Shown here: piece after piece, positions 54,130 through 62,181 of the stretch
Numbering within the stretch: position 1 is the first letter of the stretch
How the letters are laid out: each line of letters begins with the position of its first letter
Source of the DNA: Roseomonas genomospecies 6
Lineage (GTDB): Bacteria; Pseudomonadota; Alphaproteobacteria; Azospirillales; Azospirillaceae
Direction: 5' to 3'
NCBI RefSeq assembly: GCF_008365375.1
Contig: NZ_QOKW01000032.1
Coordinates: 1 to 62,181 of the forward strand
Length of the DNA stretch: 62,181 nucleotides
Notes under the pieces: generated by a model
Told to the model about the DNA's origin: nothing
What the model saw: the letters and a program-made list of their open reading frames with translations, nothing else
Databases searched by the model: none
Translations under genes and position numbers: made by a program

Positions 54130-54855
54130 ATGACCGACGCCAGCACCGCCCCCGTTCCGCCGTCCGCCGACGCCTCCGCCTCCGTTGCCGCCGCTCCGGC
54201 GGTGGAATGGCGCATCAGCGACACGCCCGTCCCCTACCCCGACGCGCTGGCCGAGATGGAGGCGCGGGTCGAGGCCATCCGCGCCGGCACCGCGCCGGAA
54301 CTGGTCTGGCTGCTGGAGCATCCGCCCCTCTACACCGCCGGCACCAGCGCGCGGGAGGAGGACCTTCTGGAGCCGGGCCGCTTCCCCGTCTATCAGGCCG
54401 GGCGCGGCGGTCAGTTCACCTATCACGGGCCGGGGCAGCGCGTGGCCTACGTGATGCTGGACCTGAAGACGCGCGGCGCCGACATCCGCGCCTTCGTCCA
54501 TGATCTGGAGGAGTGGCTGATCCGCACGCTGGCCGCCTTCAACATCCGCGGCGAACGGCGGGAGGGCCGCGTCGGCATCTGGGTGAACAAGCAGCCCTAC
54601 GGCGGCGCCCCCGGCCAGGAGGACAAGATCGCCGCCATCGGCGTGCGCGTCCGCCGCTGGGTCAGCTTCCACGGCATCGCCCTGAACGTGGAGCCGGACC
54701 TGTCCCACTTCGCCGGCATCGTCCCCTGCGGCATCAGCGAGCATGGGGTGACCTCCATCGTGGCGCTCGGCCATCTGGTCAGCATGGAGGATGTGGACGC
54801 CGCCCTGATCGCCAGCTTCGCGGAGGTCTTCGGCGGCGGCCCGGAAGAGGGATGA
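54130..54855 (+). CDS. lipB: Octanoyltransferase LipB, 241 aa
   Basis: Transfers octanoyl from ACP to lipoyl domains. ELVWLLEHPPLYTAGTSA, GRGGQFTYHGPGQRVAYVML, VGIWVNK, EDKIAAIGVRVRRWVSFHGIALNVEPDL with the conserved Lys, and IVPCGISEHGVTS with the acyl-accepting Cys. An Ala/Pro/Ser-rich head of about 25 residues precedes the fold. ATG 54130 follows weak GTCGGA; upstream frame lies over the tRNA and is excluded. Confidence 0.95.
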   Translation: MTDASTAPVPPSADASASVAAAPAVEWRISDTPVPYPDALAEMEARVEAIRAGTAPELVWLLEHPPLYTAGTSAREEDLLEPGRFPVYQAGRGGQFTYHGPGQRVAYVMLDLKTRGADIRAFVHDLEEWLIRTLAAFNIRGERREGRVGIWVNKQPYGGAPGQEDKIAAIGVRVRRWVSFHGIALNVEPDLSHFAGIVPCGISEHGVTSIVALGHLVSMEDVDAALIASFAEVFGGGPEEG

Positions 54856-54858
54856 TCC

Positions 54859-55383
54859 CTACCGCTTCGCCGCTCCGGCGGGCTGCGCCGGCTGCGCGTC
54901 GTTCAGCACCCGCACATCCTCGTTGGTGATCGACACGATGGTGCAGCCGGTGCTGTCTCCGTTGCGGAACAGATAGATCAGCCGGCGGTTCGCCTGCTTC
55001 TTCGGGTCATGCAGATTCAGGCCATGCCCGAAGGCGACCCCCAGCACCTCCCCCTTGAAGATGGCGCGGTAGCGCAGGGGCATCTGCTCCCGGAAGTGGC
55101 GGGAGGCGCAGGATTTGCTGAGTTCCTTTTCGAAAGTCCCCGCGCGCCGCCAGTCCTGGGTGGAGCGGATCATCACCCATTGCGGGGGCAACGGAAACTG
55201 GACCACCGGCGGCGACAGCGGCAGGTCGTATCCGCCGGGCGGCACCGGCGGCATGTGCCCCGGCTCCGTCCGGTCGAGCGGCCCCTTGGCCCAAGCGCTC
55301 CCGGTTCCCGGTGCGGCCAGCAAAAGGCCGAGTGACGCGACGCGCAGGAGCCGAAGCACAGATTCTGGCCTGTTGCCGCTCAT
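54859..55383 (-). CDS. Small secreted protein, 174 aa, unknown
   Basis: MSGNRPESVLRLLRVASLGL plus LLAAPGTGSAWA is a signal peptide; the mature part is Pro-rich at first (GHMPPVPPGGYDLPLSPPVV) then has QQ-free basic stretches and two Cys (KSCASRHF, TGCTIVS). No family recognised. Start 55383 is chosen to give a normal signal peptide; ATG 55416 is in frame. It ends three bases from the convergent lipB stop. Confidence 0.6.
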   Translation of the reverse strand: MSGNRPESVLRLLRVASLGLLLAAPGTGSAWAKGPLDRTEPGHMPPVPPGGYDLPLSPPVVQFPLPPQWVMIRSTQDWRRAGTFEKELSKSCASRHFREQMPLRYRAIFKGEVLGVAFGHGLNLHDPKKQANRRLIYLFRNGDSTGCTIVSITNEDVRVLNDAQPAQPAGAAKR

Positions 55384-55462
55384 CCCAATCCGCTTGCCCC
55401 CACCCGGTCCAAACATCCTATCCCCGCACGGCTAACGGAACGCTAACCATCCCAGCGAGAGG

Positions 55463-55756
55463 TCACTGCGTCGGCCGCTGCTCGAAGACGCCCGGACCGG
55501 GGTCGCGGGCCGGCTCCAAGGCGATGTCGCTGACCACGGCAGCGGAAGGGCCGCGGCGGCAGGCCTCCAGCATTCGGTCCACGGCCTCCGCCGGACCCGC
55601 GAACAGGGCCTCCACCGTGCCGTCGCCGCGGTTGCGCACCCAGCCGGACAGCCCCAGCCGCCCCGCCGCGTCCACCGTCCAGCCGCGGTACCACACGCCC
55701 TGAACCTTGCCATGAATGCGGGCCAGCACGGCCTTGCGGTCCTCGTTCTCCGCCAT
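55463..55756 (-). CDS. acyP: Acylphosphatase, 97 aa
   Basis: Hydrolyses acyl phosphates. ARIHGKVQGVWYRGWTVDAA holds the phosphate loop with the catalytic Arg (YRG) and LGLSGWVRNRGDGTVEALFAG holds the catalytic Asn in the N-R-x-D-G-T-V motif. Size is right for the family. ATG 55756, or 55762 two codons earlier, both behind GGGGATGGG. Isolated gene. Confidence 0.92.
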   Translation of the reverse strand: MAENEDRKAVLARIHGKVQGVWYRGWTVDAAGRLGLSGWVRNRGDGTVEALFAGPAEAVDRMLEACRRGPSAAVVSDIALEPARDPGPGVFEQRPTQ

Positions 55757-55865
55757 TCCCATCCCCGGTTTCGTCTTCGTACGGTCGCGACAATAGGGCA
55801 TGCGTCTCCTCCGGAAAACCCGGTGCAGACCCGTGCCCTCTCCTCCCCCAATGAACAGCCCCGTC

Positions 55866-55903
55866 AACCGTTCGTCGGCGTATTATTCCCGGAACGAACG
55901 GTT
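55866..55903. promoter_or_regulatory. 10-bp inverted repeat around a TATTAT in the DUF2189 gene promoter
   Basis: AACCGTTCGT (55866-55875) and ACGAACGGTT (55894-55903) are exact complements 18 bp apart. Between them TATTAT (55881-55886) is a fair -10. The dyad ends 14 bp before the ATG, so a bound repressor would cover promoter and leader. Confidence 0.6.
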
Positions 55904-55917
55904 CGGGAGGAACGGAC

Positions 55918-56781
55918 ATGACCATCCGAAACCCTGCGGAATGGGGAGCGGCCCATTTCAAATCCTGGTCCCACAATCTGGCGGAAGCGGGGCACGCCAT
56001 CGCCCCATCGGCGGCGGAGCGGGCGGCGCTGGAGCCGACCGTGCGCCGCATCCGCAGCGACGACCTGCGCGAGGCGCTGAGGAAGGGATTCCAGGATTTC
56101 ATGGCCTGCCGCACCGACGTCCTCTTCATCGCCCTGATCTATCCGCTGGTCGGGCTGCTGCTGGCCCAGGTGATGTTCGACAAGAACGCCCTGCACCTTC
56201 TGTTCCCGCTGGCCTCCGGCTTCGCGTTGATCGGCCCCTTCGCCGCGGTCGGCCTCTACGAGATGAGCCGCCGCCGCGAGCGGGGCGACCGCGTGTCCTG
56301 GGCGGACGCCTTCGGGGTGGCGCGCTCGCCGGCCTTCGGGGCGGTCCTGGCGATGGGGGCGATCCTGACGGCGGTGTTCCTGCTGTGGCTCGTGGCGGCG
56401 CAGCTCATCTACATGGCGACGCTGGCCCCATTGGCGTCGGAGGGTTGGAGCGCCTTCAGCCACGCGCTGTTCACCACCCGCGCCGGCTGGGCGATGATCG
56501 TGCTGGGGATGGGAATCGGCTTCCTGTTCGCGGTCCTGGTGCTGGCGATCAGCGTGGTCAGCTTCCCGCTGCTGCTCGACCGCCGGGTCGGCGTGGCGAC
56601 GGCCATCCGCACCTCCGTCCGCGCCGCCCTGAGGAATCCGGAGGCCATGGCGCTCTGGGGCCTGATCGTGGCGGGCGGGCTTCTGCTCGGCTCGCTGCCC
56701 GCCTTCGTCGGGCTGGTGATCGTCATGCCGGTGCTCGGCCACGCCACATGGCACCTCTACCGGCGTCTGATCCCGGAGTGA
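55918..56781 (+). CDS. DUF2189 family integral membrane protein, 287 aa
   Basis: Cytoplasmic head of about 60 residues (VRRIRSDDLREALRKGFQDF) then six hydrophobic helices (LFIALIYPLVGLLLAQVMF; LFPLASGFALIGPFAAVGLYE; MGAILTAVFLLWLVAAQLIY; and so on). GPFAAVGLYEMSRRRERG is the family signature. Role unknown, often near cytochrome oxidase genes; here the oxidase operon is convergent 15 bp away. GGGAGGAACGGAC precedes ATG 55918. Confidence 0.87.
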   Translation: MTIRNPAEWGAAHFKSWSHNLAEAGHAIAPSAAERAALEPTVRRIRSDDLREALRKGFQDFMACRTDVLFIALIYPLVGLLLAQVMFDKNALHLLFPLASGFALIGPFAAVGLYEMSRRRERGDRVSWADAFGVARSPAFGAVLAMGAILTAVFLLWLVAAQLIYMATLAPLASEGWSAFSHALFTTRAGWAMIVLGMGIGFLFAVLVLAISVVSFPLLLDRRVGVATAIRTSVRAALRNPEAMALWGLIVAGGLLLGSLPAFVGLVIVMPVLGHATWHLYRRLIPE

Positions 56782-56796
56782 GCCACCCGCAGTGAC

Positions 56797-57156
56797 CTAC
56801 CCACAGGCTGGCACCTGAAGGGCCGGAAGGCCGTTCCACAGGATGGCGAGCAGCGCCCCCGCGGCGGCGAGCGCGGTGAAGAAGCGGATGAAGCGGCGCG
56901 GGTCCTCGCTGGCCCGCCGCCCCGGCGCCGCACCCCACAGCGCCGCCGCCAGAACCCCCGCGGCCAGCAGCAGGGCGATGCCCGTGGCACCCAGGACCAG
57001 AACCACCGCGGCGGGCTGGCCGTACCAGTCCACCCCTTCCAGGTTGCGGGCGCAGATCAACCCGTTGATGCCGTAAACCGCCGCGAAATGAACCGCCCAG
57101 ATCAGGAAGGCCGACATCATCCCGGTGAAGGTCGCGGTGAACGCTGTCTTCTCCAT
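56797..57156 (-). CDS. Small three-helix membrane protein of the oxidase operon, 119 aa
   Basis: MEKTAFTATFTGMMSAFLIW begins a first helix with a conserved-looking HFAAVYG, then a middle helix AAVVLVLGATGIALLLAAGVL and a last one FFTALAAAGALLAILWNGLP. Eight bases after the subunit I-III gene, so last gene of the operon. It could be a subunit IV-like or assembly factor. Two Cys (LICARN, VPAC). Confidence 0.72.
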   Translation of the reverse strand: MEKTAFTATFTGMMSAFLIWAVHFAAVYGINGLICARNLEGVDWYGQPAAVVLVLGATGIALLLAAGVLAAALWGAAPGRRASEDPRRFIRFFTALAAAGALLAILWNGLPALQVPACG

Positions 57157-57164
57157 AGCGCGCC

Positions 57165-59696
57165 TCACACGGCCAGCCGCGGGAACAGATGGACCAGCAG
57201 GAGCGCCGCCACCCCCTGCCCGCAGGTGTAGAGCCACATCAGCATGAGGTTGTCGAAGGTGACCCGGCGCCGCGCGTGCAGCAGCCCGGCGAAGGACCGC
57301 GCCAACACGTAGCCGGTCATCAGAAGCAGAATCGCGACGTGGAAGACCTGCCAGGCCGCCAGCATGTAGACGATGGCGCCATAGGCGCTCCGCGACGCGA
57401 CGAGGCCGCCGCCGACCTGGGCATAGGGCTCCGCCACCGCCGCAACCACCGTCAGCAGGAAACCGGAAACCAGTGCGCCGCGCATCGCCCAGGCGTGGTT
57501 GCCGTTCAGCGCCCGGCTCGCCAGAAGCATCGCCACCGCGGCCACGATCCACAGGGCCACCCCGCCGGCCAGCCACTCCAGCCCGGGCAAGGCCTCCGTG
57601 GCCGCCGGCCAGACGTCCGGACTGACCGTCCACAGGAAGACGTAGGTGAAGCACAGGCAGGCGAAGGCCGTCCCGTCGACCAGCAGCAGAACCGCCGTCC
57701 CCCACCACGAGTGATTCTCCGATCCCTGGAGATAGACGGGCACCCGCCAGCCGCCGCCGACGTCCTGGGGCGGGTGGTCCGCCCCCTTGTCCAGGCTCCA
57801 CACCCACCAGAAGACCGACGCGATGGCCAGGGCCGCCGGCACCAGCGACACCCAGTAGAGCTGCACCGTCAGGCACAGGAAATGCGCCGCGGTGAACAGC
57901 CCGGCCAGGAAATGGCTCCAATGCGGGCCGGGCATCGGCATCAGATACTGGGGCTTGGCCTCGATGGGGCTGGTCACGATGGTCTCGCGCCGCCGGGTCG
58001 GGGCGCCAGGCAGGTAATGGGCGCCCTCCTGCACCTCGCGCGACAGGTTCGGGTTGTCCCACAGCGGGTAGAGGGAGCGGACGTGCGGGATGCTCCGGGT
58101 GGCGTAGTTGCCGTTCGGAATCCACTCCAGAGTCCCCGCCCTCCAAGGATTGTCCGGCGCTGGCCGGCCCCGTCCCAGCGCGTCCCGCGCCATGTCGATC
58201 AGCACCAGCAGGATGCCGAAGGCCATCACGAAGGCTCCCGCCGTGGAGATCATGTTCAGCCCGTTCCAGCCCAGATCGCCCGGATAGGTGTAGACCCGCC
58301 GCGGCATGCCCATCAGGCCGCTGATGTGCATGGGGAAGAAGGCGACGTTGAAGCCGATGAACATCATCCAGAAGGCCCAGCGCCCCAGCCGCTCCGACAG
58401 CATGGTGCCCTTCAGCAACGGCCACCAATGGTAAAGCCCGGCGAAGATCGGGAAGACCATGCCGCCGATCAGCACGTAATGCAGGTGCGCCACCACGAAG
58501 TAGCTGTCGTGCGCCTGCCAGTCGAAGGGGATCACCGCCACCATCACGCCGGTCAGGCCGCCGGCCACGAAGATGAACAGGAAGCCCAGAAGGAACCACG
58601 TCGCCGCCGTCCATTGCAGCCGCCCCTTGCCCAAGGTGGCGATCCAGGCGAAGACCTGCATGCCCGCCGGCACCGACACGGCCATGCTGGCGGCGGAGAA
58701 GAAGCTCAGGCTCAGCGGCGGGATGCCGGTGGCGAACATGTGGTGCACCCACAGGCCGAAGCTGAAGAAGCCCGTGCCGACCAGGGCCACCACCACCCAG
58801 TCGTGGCCGACCAGCGGCCTCTGCGCCAGCGTCGGCACCATCATCGACACCAGCCCCGCCGCCGGCAGGAAGATGATGTAGACCTCCGGATGGCCGAAGA
58901 ACCAGAACAGGTGCTGCCACAGCAGCGGGTCGCCGCCCCGCTCCGCGATGAAGAAGGGCCAGTCGAAGGCGCGCTCGATCTCCAGAAGCGCGGTCGCGAC
59001 GATCACCGCCGGAAAGGCGAAGACGATCATCCCCGCCATGACCAGCATCGACCAGCAATAGACCGGGATCTTGTCCAGCGTCATGCCCGGCGGGCGGGTG
59101 CGCAGGATGCCGACGATGATCTCGATGGCGCCGGCGATGGCCGAGATCTCGATGAAGCCGATCCCCAGAAGCCAGAAGTCGGCGTTGATCCCCGGCGAGA
59201 ATTTCATGCTGGTCAGCGGCGGGTACATGAACCAGCCGCCGTCCGGCGCGACCTGGAAGATCAGCGAGCAGAAGAAGGCAAGACCGCCGAACAGGTAGGC
59301 CCAGAAGGCGAAGGCCGAAAGGCGCGGAAAGGGCAGGTCGCGCGCCGCCAGCATCGCCGGCAGCAGATAGACGCCGATGGCCTCCACGATGGGCACGGCG
59401 AACAGGAACATCATGCCCGTGCCGTGCACGGTGAAGAACTGGTTGTAGGTGGCGTGGTCCAGCAGGTCGTTCTCCGGCACCGCCAACTGCGTCCGCATGG
59501 CGAGCGCCAGCGTGCCCGAGATGACGAAGAACAGCAGCGCCGTGCCGATGTACATCACGCCGATGATGTTGTTGTTCACCTCCTTCAGCAGGCCGATCCC
59601 GGTCGTCGGTTTCCAGGCCCGCTCCAGCACCTCCATCTCCCCCGGCGGGCGCGGAAGGCGGTTGGGCAGGGCGGCATCGTCGAGCGGTGGGGTCAT
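57165..59696 (-). CDS. ctaD: Cytochrome c oxidase subunit I fused to subunit III, 843 aa
   Basis: Haem-copper oxidase core. Subunit I part (1 to about 560): TVHGTGMMFLFAVP (haem a His), HPEVYIIFLPAAG (CuB His and Tyr, Glu), WVHHMFATG (CuB His pair), VVAHLHYVLIGG (haem His). Subunit III part from about 640 (NHSWWGTAVLLLVDGTAFACLCFTYVFLW). In helix VIII the usual VPTGIK reads VPAGMQ: the K-channel Lys is Gln347 and the Thr is Ala344; the D-channel FGN region is also altered (AIGVYLLP). Starts in an ATGA overlap with the subunit II gene (59693-59696). Resembles the alternative CoxMNOP-type oxidases known from rhizobia. Confidence 0.9.
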   Translation of the reverse strand: MTPPLDDAALPNRLPRPPGEMEVLERAWKPTTGIGLLKEVNNNIIGVMYIGTALLFFVISGTLALAMRTQLAVPENDLLDHATYNQFFTVHGTGMMFLFAVPIVEAIGVYLLPAMLAARDLPFPRLSAFAFWAYLFGGLAFFCSLIFQVAPDGGWFMYPPLTSMKFSPGINADFWLLGIGFIEISAIAGAIEIIVGILRTRPPGMTLDKIPVYCWSMLVMAGMIVFAFPAVIVATALLEIERAFDWPFFIAERGGDPLLWQHLFWFFGHPEVYIIFLPAAGLVSMMVPTLAQRPLVGHDWVVVALVGTGFFSFGLWVHHMFATGIPPLSLSFFSAASMAVSVPAGMQVFAWIATLGKGRLQWTAATWFLLGFLFIFVAGGLTGVMVAVIPFDWQAHDSYFVVAHLHYVLIGGMVFPIFAGLYHWWPLLKGTMLSERLGRWAFWMMFIGFNVAFFPMHISGLMGMPRRVYTYPGDLGWNGLNMISTAGAFVMAFGILLVLIDMARDALGRGRPAPDNPWRAGTLEWIPNGNYATRSIPHVRSLYPLWDNPNLSREVQEGAHYLPGAPTRRRETIVTSPIEAKPQYLMPMPGPHWSHFLAGLFTAAHFLCLTVQLYWVSLVPAALAIASVFWWVWSLDKGADHPPQDVGGGWRVPVYLQGSENHSWWGTAVLLLVDGTAFACLCFTYVFLWTVSPDVWPAATEALPGLEWLAGGVALWIVAAVAMLLASRALNGNHAWAMRGALVSGFLLTVVAAVAEPYAQVGGGLVASRSAYGAIVYMLAAWQVFHVAILLLMTGYVLARSFAGLLHARRRVTFDNLMLMWLYTCGQGVAALLLVHLFPRLAV

Positions 59697-60715
59697 TTCA
59701 GGCTCTCCAGCCAAACGGCGATGGCGCGCAGATCGTCGCCGTCCAGGATCGGGAAGGACGGCATGCGGTTTTCCGGCTTGATGTGCTGTGCCCCGGCGAT
59801 CCAGCCGGCCAGGGCCTCGGGCGTGTTGGGCAGCGTCCCGGCGGCCAGCGCGCCGCGCCCGCCGACATGGGTCAGGTCAGGCCCCGCCGCGCCGTTGGCC
59901 GGCGTCCCGCGCACCGTGTGGCACGACCCGCAACCGGCGCGCAGGAAGGCCTCGCGCCCGGCACTCTGCTGCGGCCCGGCGGGCTCCGCGGCGGGGCGGC
60001 GCTCGGCGGCCAGCCATTCCTCGAAGCGGTCCGGCGGCAGCACCACCACGTCGAAGGCCATCAGCGCGTGCTGGGCACCGCAATATTCGGCGCACTGGCC
60101 GCGGTAGGTGCCGGGCCGCTCCCCCACCAGGATCAGGCGGTTCTCATGGCCGGGGATCATGTCCATCTTGCCGCCCAGACTGGGCACCCAGAAGCTGTGG
60201 ATGACGTCCGCCGCGGTCACCGCCACCTCCACGGGCCGCCCGGCGGGGATGACGAGGCGGTTGGCGGAGCGCAGCGCCTCGCCCCCCTCCCCGGCGCCGG
60301 GGTAGCGGACCTCCCACCACCACATGAGGCCGGTCACCTCGACACGAAGCGGCTCCGCCCCGCCGGTGTCCGACAATTGACGGGCCACCGCGAACTCGTA
60401 GACCTGAAGCGCGGTCAGCGTGACGATGGGGAAGACGATGCCGCCGCCGATCACCCAGGCGCGGGTTCCGGGGAAGCGTTCCGGGCGCGCAATGACGGCG
60501 TACCCCGCCAGCGCCATCACGAAAAGGAAGATGACCCCTCCCCCGGCGACCAGGATCAGCGTCAGGTCCAGGATCGCCTCGGCGTTGCGCCCGGCGGGAT
60601 GCAGCGCCGACTGCGCCCCCCGCTCGCAGGCCGCCAGAAGCGCCGTTCCGCCGGTCAGGGCCACGCTCCGCCAACCCCGTGCGAATCCCTTGCTGCGGCC
60701 AGAGCTGCGGTCCAT
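59693..60715 (-). CDS. ctaC: Cytochrome c oxidase subunit II with fused cytochrome c domain, 340 aa
   Basis: Lipoprotein-type signal with lipobox LLAAC (Cys30), two TM helices (LTLILVAGGGVIFLFVMALAG; AWVIGGGIVFPIVTLTALQV), CuA cupredoxin domain with HSFWVPSLGGKMD and GQCAEYCGAQHALM (both Cys, Glu, His, Met ligands), then a C-terminal cytochrome c with CGSCH and Met in RMPSFP. Electrons thus reach CuA from an attached haem c. ATG 60715 has AAGGGGGG upstream. First gene of the oxidase operon; ATGA overlap with subunit I-III. Confidence 0.94.
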   Translation of the reverse strand: MDRSSGRSKGFARGWRSVALTGGTALLAACERGAQSALHPAGRNAEAILDLTLILVAGGGVIFLFVMALAGYAVIARPERFPGTRAWVIGGGIVFPIVTLTALQVYEFAVARQLSDTGGAEPLRVEVTGLMWWWEVRYPGAGEGGEALRSANRLVIPAGRPVEVAVTAADVIHSFWVPSLGGKMDMIPGHENRLILVGERPGTYRGQCAEYCGAQHALMAFDVVVLPPDRFEEWLAAERRPAAEPAGPQQSAGREAFLRAGCGSCHTVRGTPANGAAGPDLTHVGGRGALAAGTLPNTPEALAGWIAGAQHIKPENRMPSFPILDGDDLRAIAVWLESLK

Positions 60716-60831
60716 GCACCCCCCTTTGCGGTGTCCGACCCGCGGCGGCAGGAGTCGTCGCACGGCTAAACTCGCGGCATGGCCGTGGGTTCCGCAGGAA
60801 CTTCGGTCATCGGGGGAGCATTCATTCGGGG

Positions 60832-62016
60832 ATGTTCGACCGAATCCGCCGGAGCGTCTTATCCATGCGCAGAGTTCTGACGATCATCGGGCTGGTGTTG
60901 GGCGCGCAGGCGGTGGGGGGCTTCCTGTTCGCATGGTCGGGGCTTTACAGCGTCGCCGCCAGCAAGGAGCACTGGCCGCCCGTCTATTGGTTCCTCAGCA
61001 TGGCGATGCGCAGTTCCATCGAGACGCACGCCGCGTTCGTCGGCGATCCGCCCGATCTGGACGACCCGGCTCTGATCCAGCGCGGCGCCGGCCATTACGA
61101 GGACGGCTGCGCCCCCTGCCACGGCGCGCCCGACGCCGCCCGCAACCCGATCTCGCGCCACATGCTGCCCGCCCCGCCCTTCCTGCCGGGCCATGCCGGG
61201 GACTGGACGGACAAGCAGCTCTATTGGATCTCCTACAACGGCATCAAATACGCCGGCATGCCCGCCTGGCCCGCGCAGGCGCGCGACGACGAGCCCTGGG
61301 CCATGGCCGCCTTCCTGCGCCGTCTGGGCGGCATGAGCGCCGAGGACTACCGCCGTCTCGCCTTCGGGGAGGCGCCGCCGGACGGCGACCGCTCGGCCCT
61401 GGCGGATCTGGAAACGATGGACGGCTCCGCCCGCAAGGTGCTGGACAACTGCGCCCGCTGCCACGGCTATGACGGCGCCGGGCGCGGTACCGGAGCCTTC
61501 CCCCGCCTGTCCGGCCAGAAGGCCGAGTACCTCTTCCACGCGCTGAAGGCCTATGCGGAGGGCGGGCGGCACAGCGGCATCATGCAGCCGGTGGCCGCCG
61601 GGCTGGACGACGCGATCCTGCGCACGCTGGCCGATCATTATGCGGGGCAGACGGCGGCGCCCTATCCGCCCCCGCCCCCCGCCAATGCAGATGCCGATGC
61701 CGATGCCGACCCGGCCCTGCGCGAACTGGGCGCCCGGCTGGCCGAATCCGGCGACCGTGGGACCGGGGTGCCGGCCTGCTCCGGCTGTCACGGACCGAAC
61801 CGCGACCCGCGCTATCCCCGCCTCGACGGGCAGCATGCGACCTACATCGCGGACCAGCTCCGCCTCTGGCAGAAGGACGCGCACGGCGACACGCCCCTGT
61901 CCCGGATCATGGCCGCCGCCGCCCGCAACCTGACGGAGGAGCAGATCCGCGCCCTGTCCCTGCACTACGCGCTGAGCCGCCCGCAGGAGACGGCGGGAAT
62001 GGAGGGAGCGCGCTGA
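60832..62016 (+). CDS. Membrane-anchored triheme cytochrome c, 394 aa
   Basis: N-terminal anchor (RRVLTIIGLVLGAQAVGGFLFAW) and three c-type haem sites CAPCH, CARCH and CSGCH, each in its own class I-like domain, with axial Met candidates in YAGMPAWP, HSGIMQP and LSRIM. An Asp/Ala repeat (DADADADAD) links domains two and three. Divergent from the oxidase operon over 116 bp, so it probably donates electrons to that oxidase. ATG 60832 behind CGGGG, or ATG 60865.. (MRRVL) 11-12 codons later. Confidence 0.88.
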   Translation: MFDRIRRSVLSMRRVLTIIGLVLGAQAVGGFLFAWSGLYSVAASKEHWPPVYWFLSMAMRSSIETHAAFVGDPPDLDDPALIQRGAGHYEDGCAPCHGAPDAARNPISRHMLPAPPFLPGHAGDWTDKQLYWISYNGIKYAGMPAWPAQARDDEPWAMAAFLRRLGGMSAEDYRRLAFGEAPPDGDRSALADLETMDGSARKVLDNCARCHGYDGAGRGTGAFPRLSGQKAEYLFHALKAYAEGGRHSGIMQPVAAGLDDAILRTLADHYAGQTAAPYPPPPPANADADADADPALRELGARLAESGDRGTGVPACSGCHGPNRDPRYPRLDGQHATYIADQLRLWQKDAHGDTPLSRIMAAAARNLTEEQIRALSLHYALSRPQETAGMEGAR

Positions 62017-62097
62017 CCCTTGCCCCCTCAACTTTTTCCCCCTCCCCAACCCTCCCATAGGCGCTAACATGCTTGTCTCCTTATGAAAGGAGCCGGC

Positions 62098-62181
62098 ATG
62101 GTTTCGGTCTGGCGTGTTCGTCGTCTGGGCGGGTCGGCGATGTGTCGGGCGAGCCGCGGCGCGCTGGGATCAAGCGCTGGC
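62098..62181 (+). CDS. Start of an unidentified gene (runs off the window)
   Basis: ATG 62098 follows AAAGGAG with a five-base spacer, and the frame MVSVWRVRRLGGSAMCRASR stays open to the window end. The sequence is Arg/Ser-rich and not recognisable. TATGAA at 62082 could be part of a -10. With 28 codons only, this may be a leader peptide or a false start. Confidence 0.35.
   Translation, partial: MVSVWRVRRLGGSAMCRASRGALGSSAG

Overview
The window looks like a chromosome or chromid segment from a high-GC alphaproteobacterium of the Rhodospirillales, most probably Azospirillum or a close relative. This rests on protein content (bacteriophytochrome, three-gene fru PTS operon, CcoG, oxalate-type Frc, XylD-like dehydratase, fused oxidase subunits) and on the strong GC bias, which leaves very long antisense open frames that are not genes. 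I see no insertion sequence, prophage, integrase or CRISPR array. The assignment is by eye.

Layout. 1-5430: 5' end of an frc-like CoA-transferase, a small winged-helix-like gene behind a promoter with SoxR/MerR geometry, and a giant hybrid histidine kinase. 5493-10413: membrane-anchored hemerythrin and an RND efflux pair. 10678-14648: a histidine kinase overlapping a family 5 solute-binding protein with no transporter beside it. 14825-20225: fructose PTS operon fruB-fruK-fruA with a duplicated fruB/fruK junction. 20294-25933: bacteriophytochrome, Rcp1-type response regulator and hybrid kinase, packed head to tail just upstream of fruB. 26304-28790: Crp/Fnr regulator, ccoG and a 34-aa membrane protein, with a FixK/FNR-type box before ccoG. 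28959-30712: a lower-GC DXD glycosyltransferase and a leaderless GH12 glucanase. 30864-34854: class II fructose-bisphosphate aldolase diverging from a xylonate dehydratase-lactonase pair. 35350-41707: PEP carboxylase, a MocR-type regulator and a second ccoG with its own perfect FNR/FixK palindrome. 41714-48703: ion channel, DsbA-like isomerase, OmpR-type regulator, RidA, DUF4139 protein, NnrU and small secreted or cytosolic proteins. 48742-53215: thioesterase, TPP-riboswitch-controlled thiO-thiS-thiG (interrupted by an intergenic repeat), mgtE. 53512-56781: STAS protein, tRNA-Leu(GAG), lipB, acylphosphatase, DUF2189 membrane protein. 56797-62016: an alternative haem-copper oxidase operon (subunit II fused to cytochrome c, subunit I fused to III, a small membrane protein) diverging from a triheme cytochrome c.

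Two themes recur. One is sensing: four large histidine kinases (two hybrid), a phytochrome, two response regulators and several palindromic operators. The other is respiration and oxygen or redox adaptation: two ccoG genes with FixK-type boxes, an Fnr-like regulator lacking one Fe-S cysteine, hemerythrin, NnrU, an oxidase whose K-channel lysine is replaced by Gln, and a SoxR-type promoter.

Intergenic DNA carries at least three kinds of hairpin repeat (30732-30819; 34880-35023 and 50031-50231; 43502-43603) and two short in-frame tandem duplications at gene ends (17670-17716, 38168-38212). All functions are inferred from reading translations and motifs; no database search was run.
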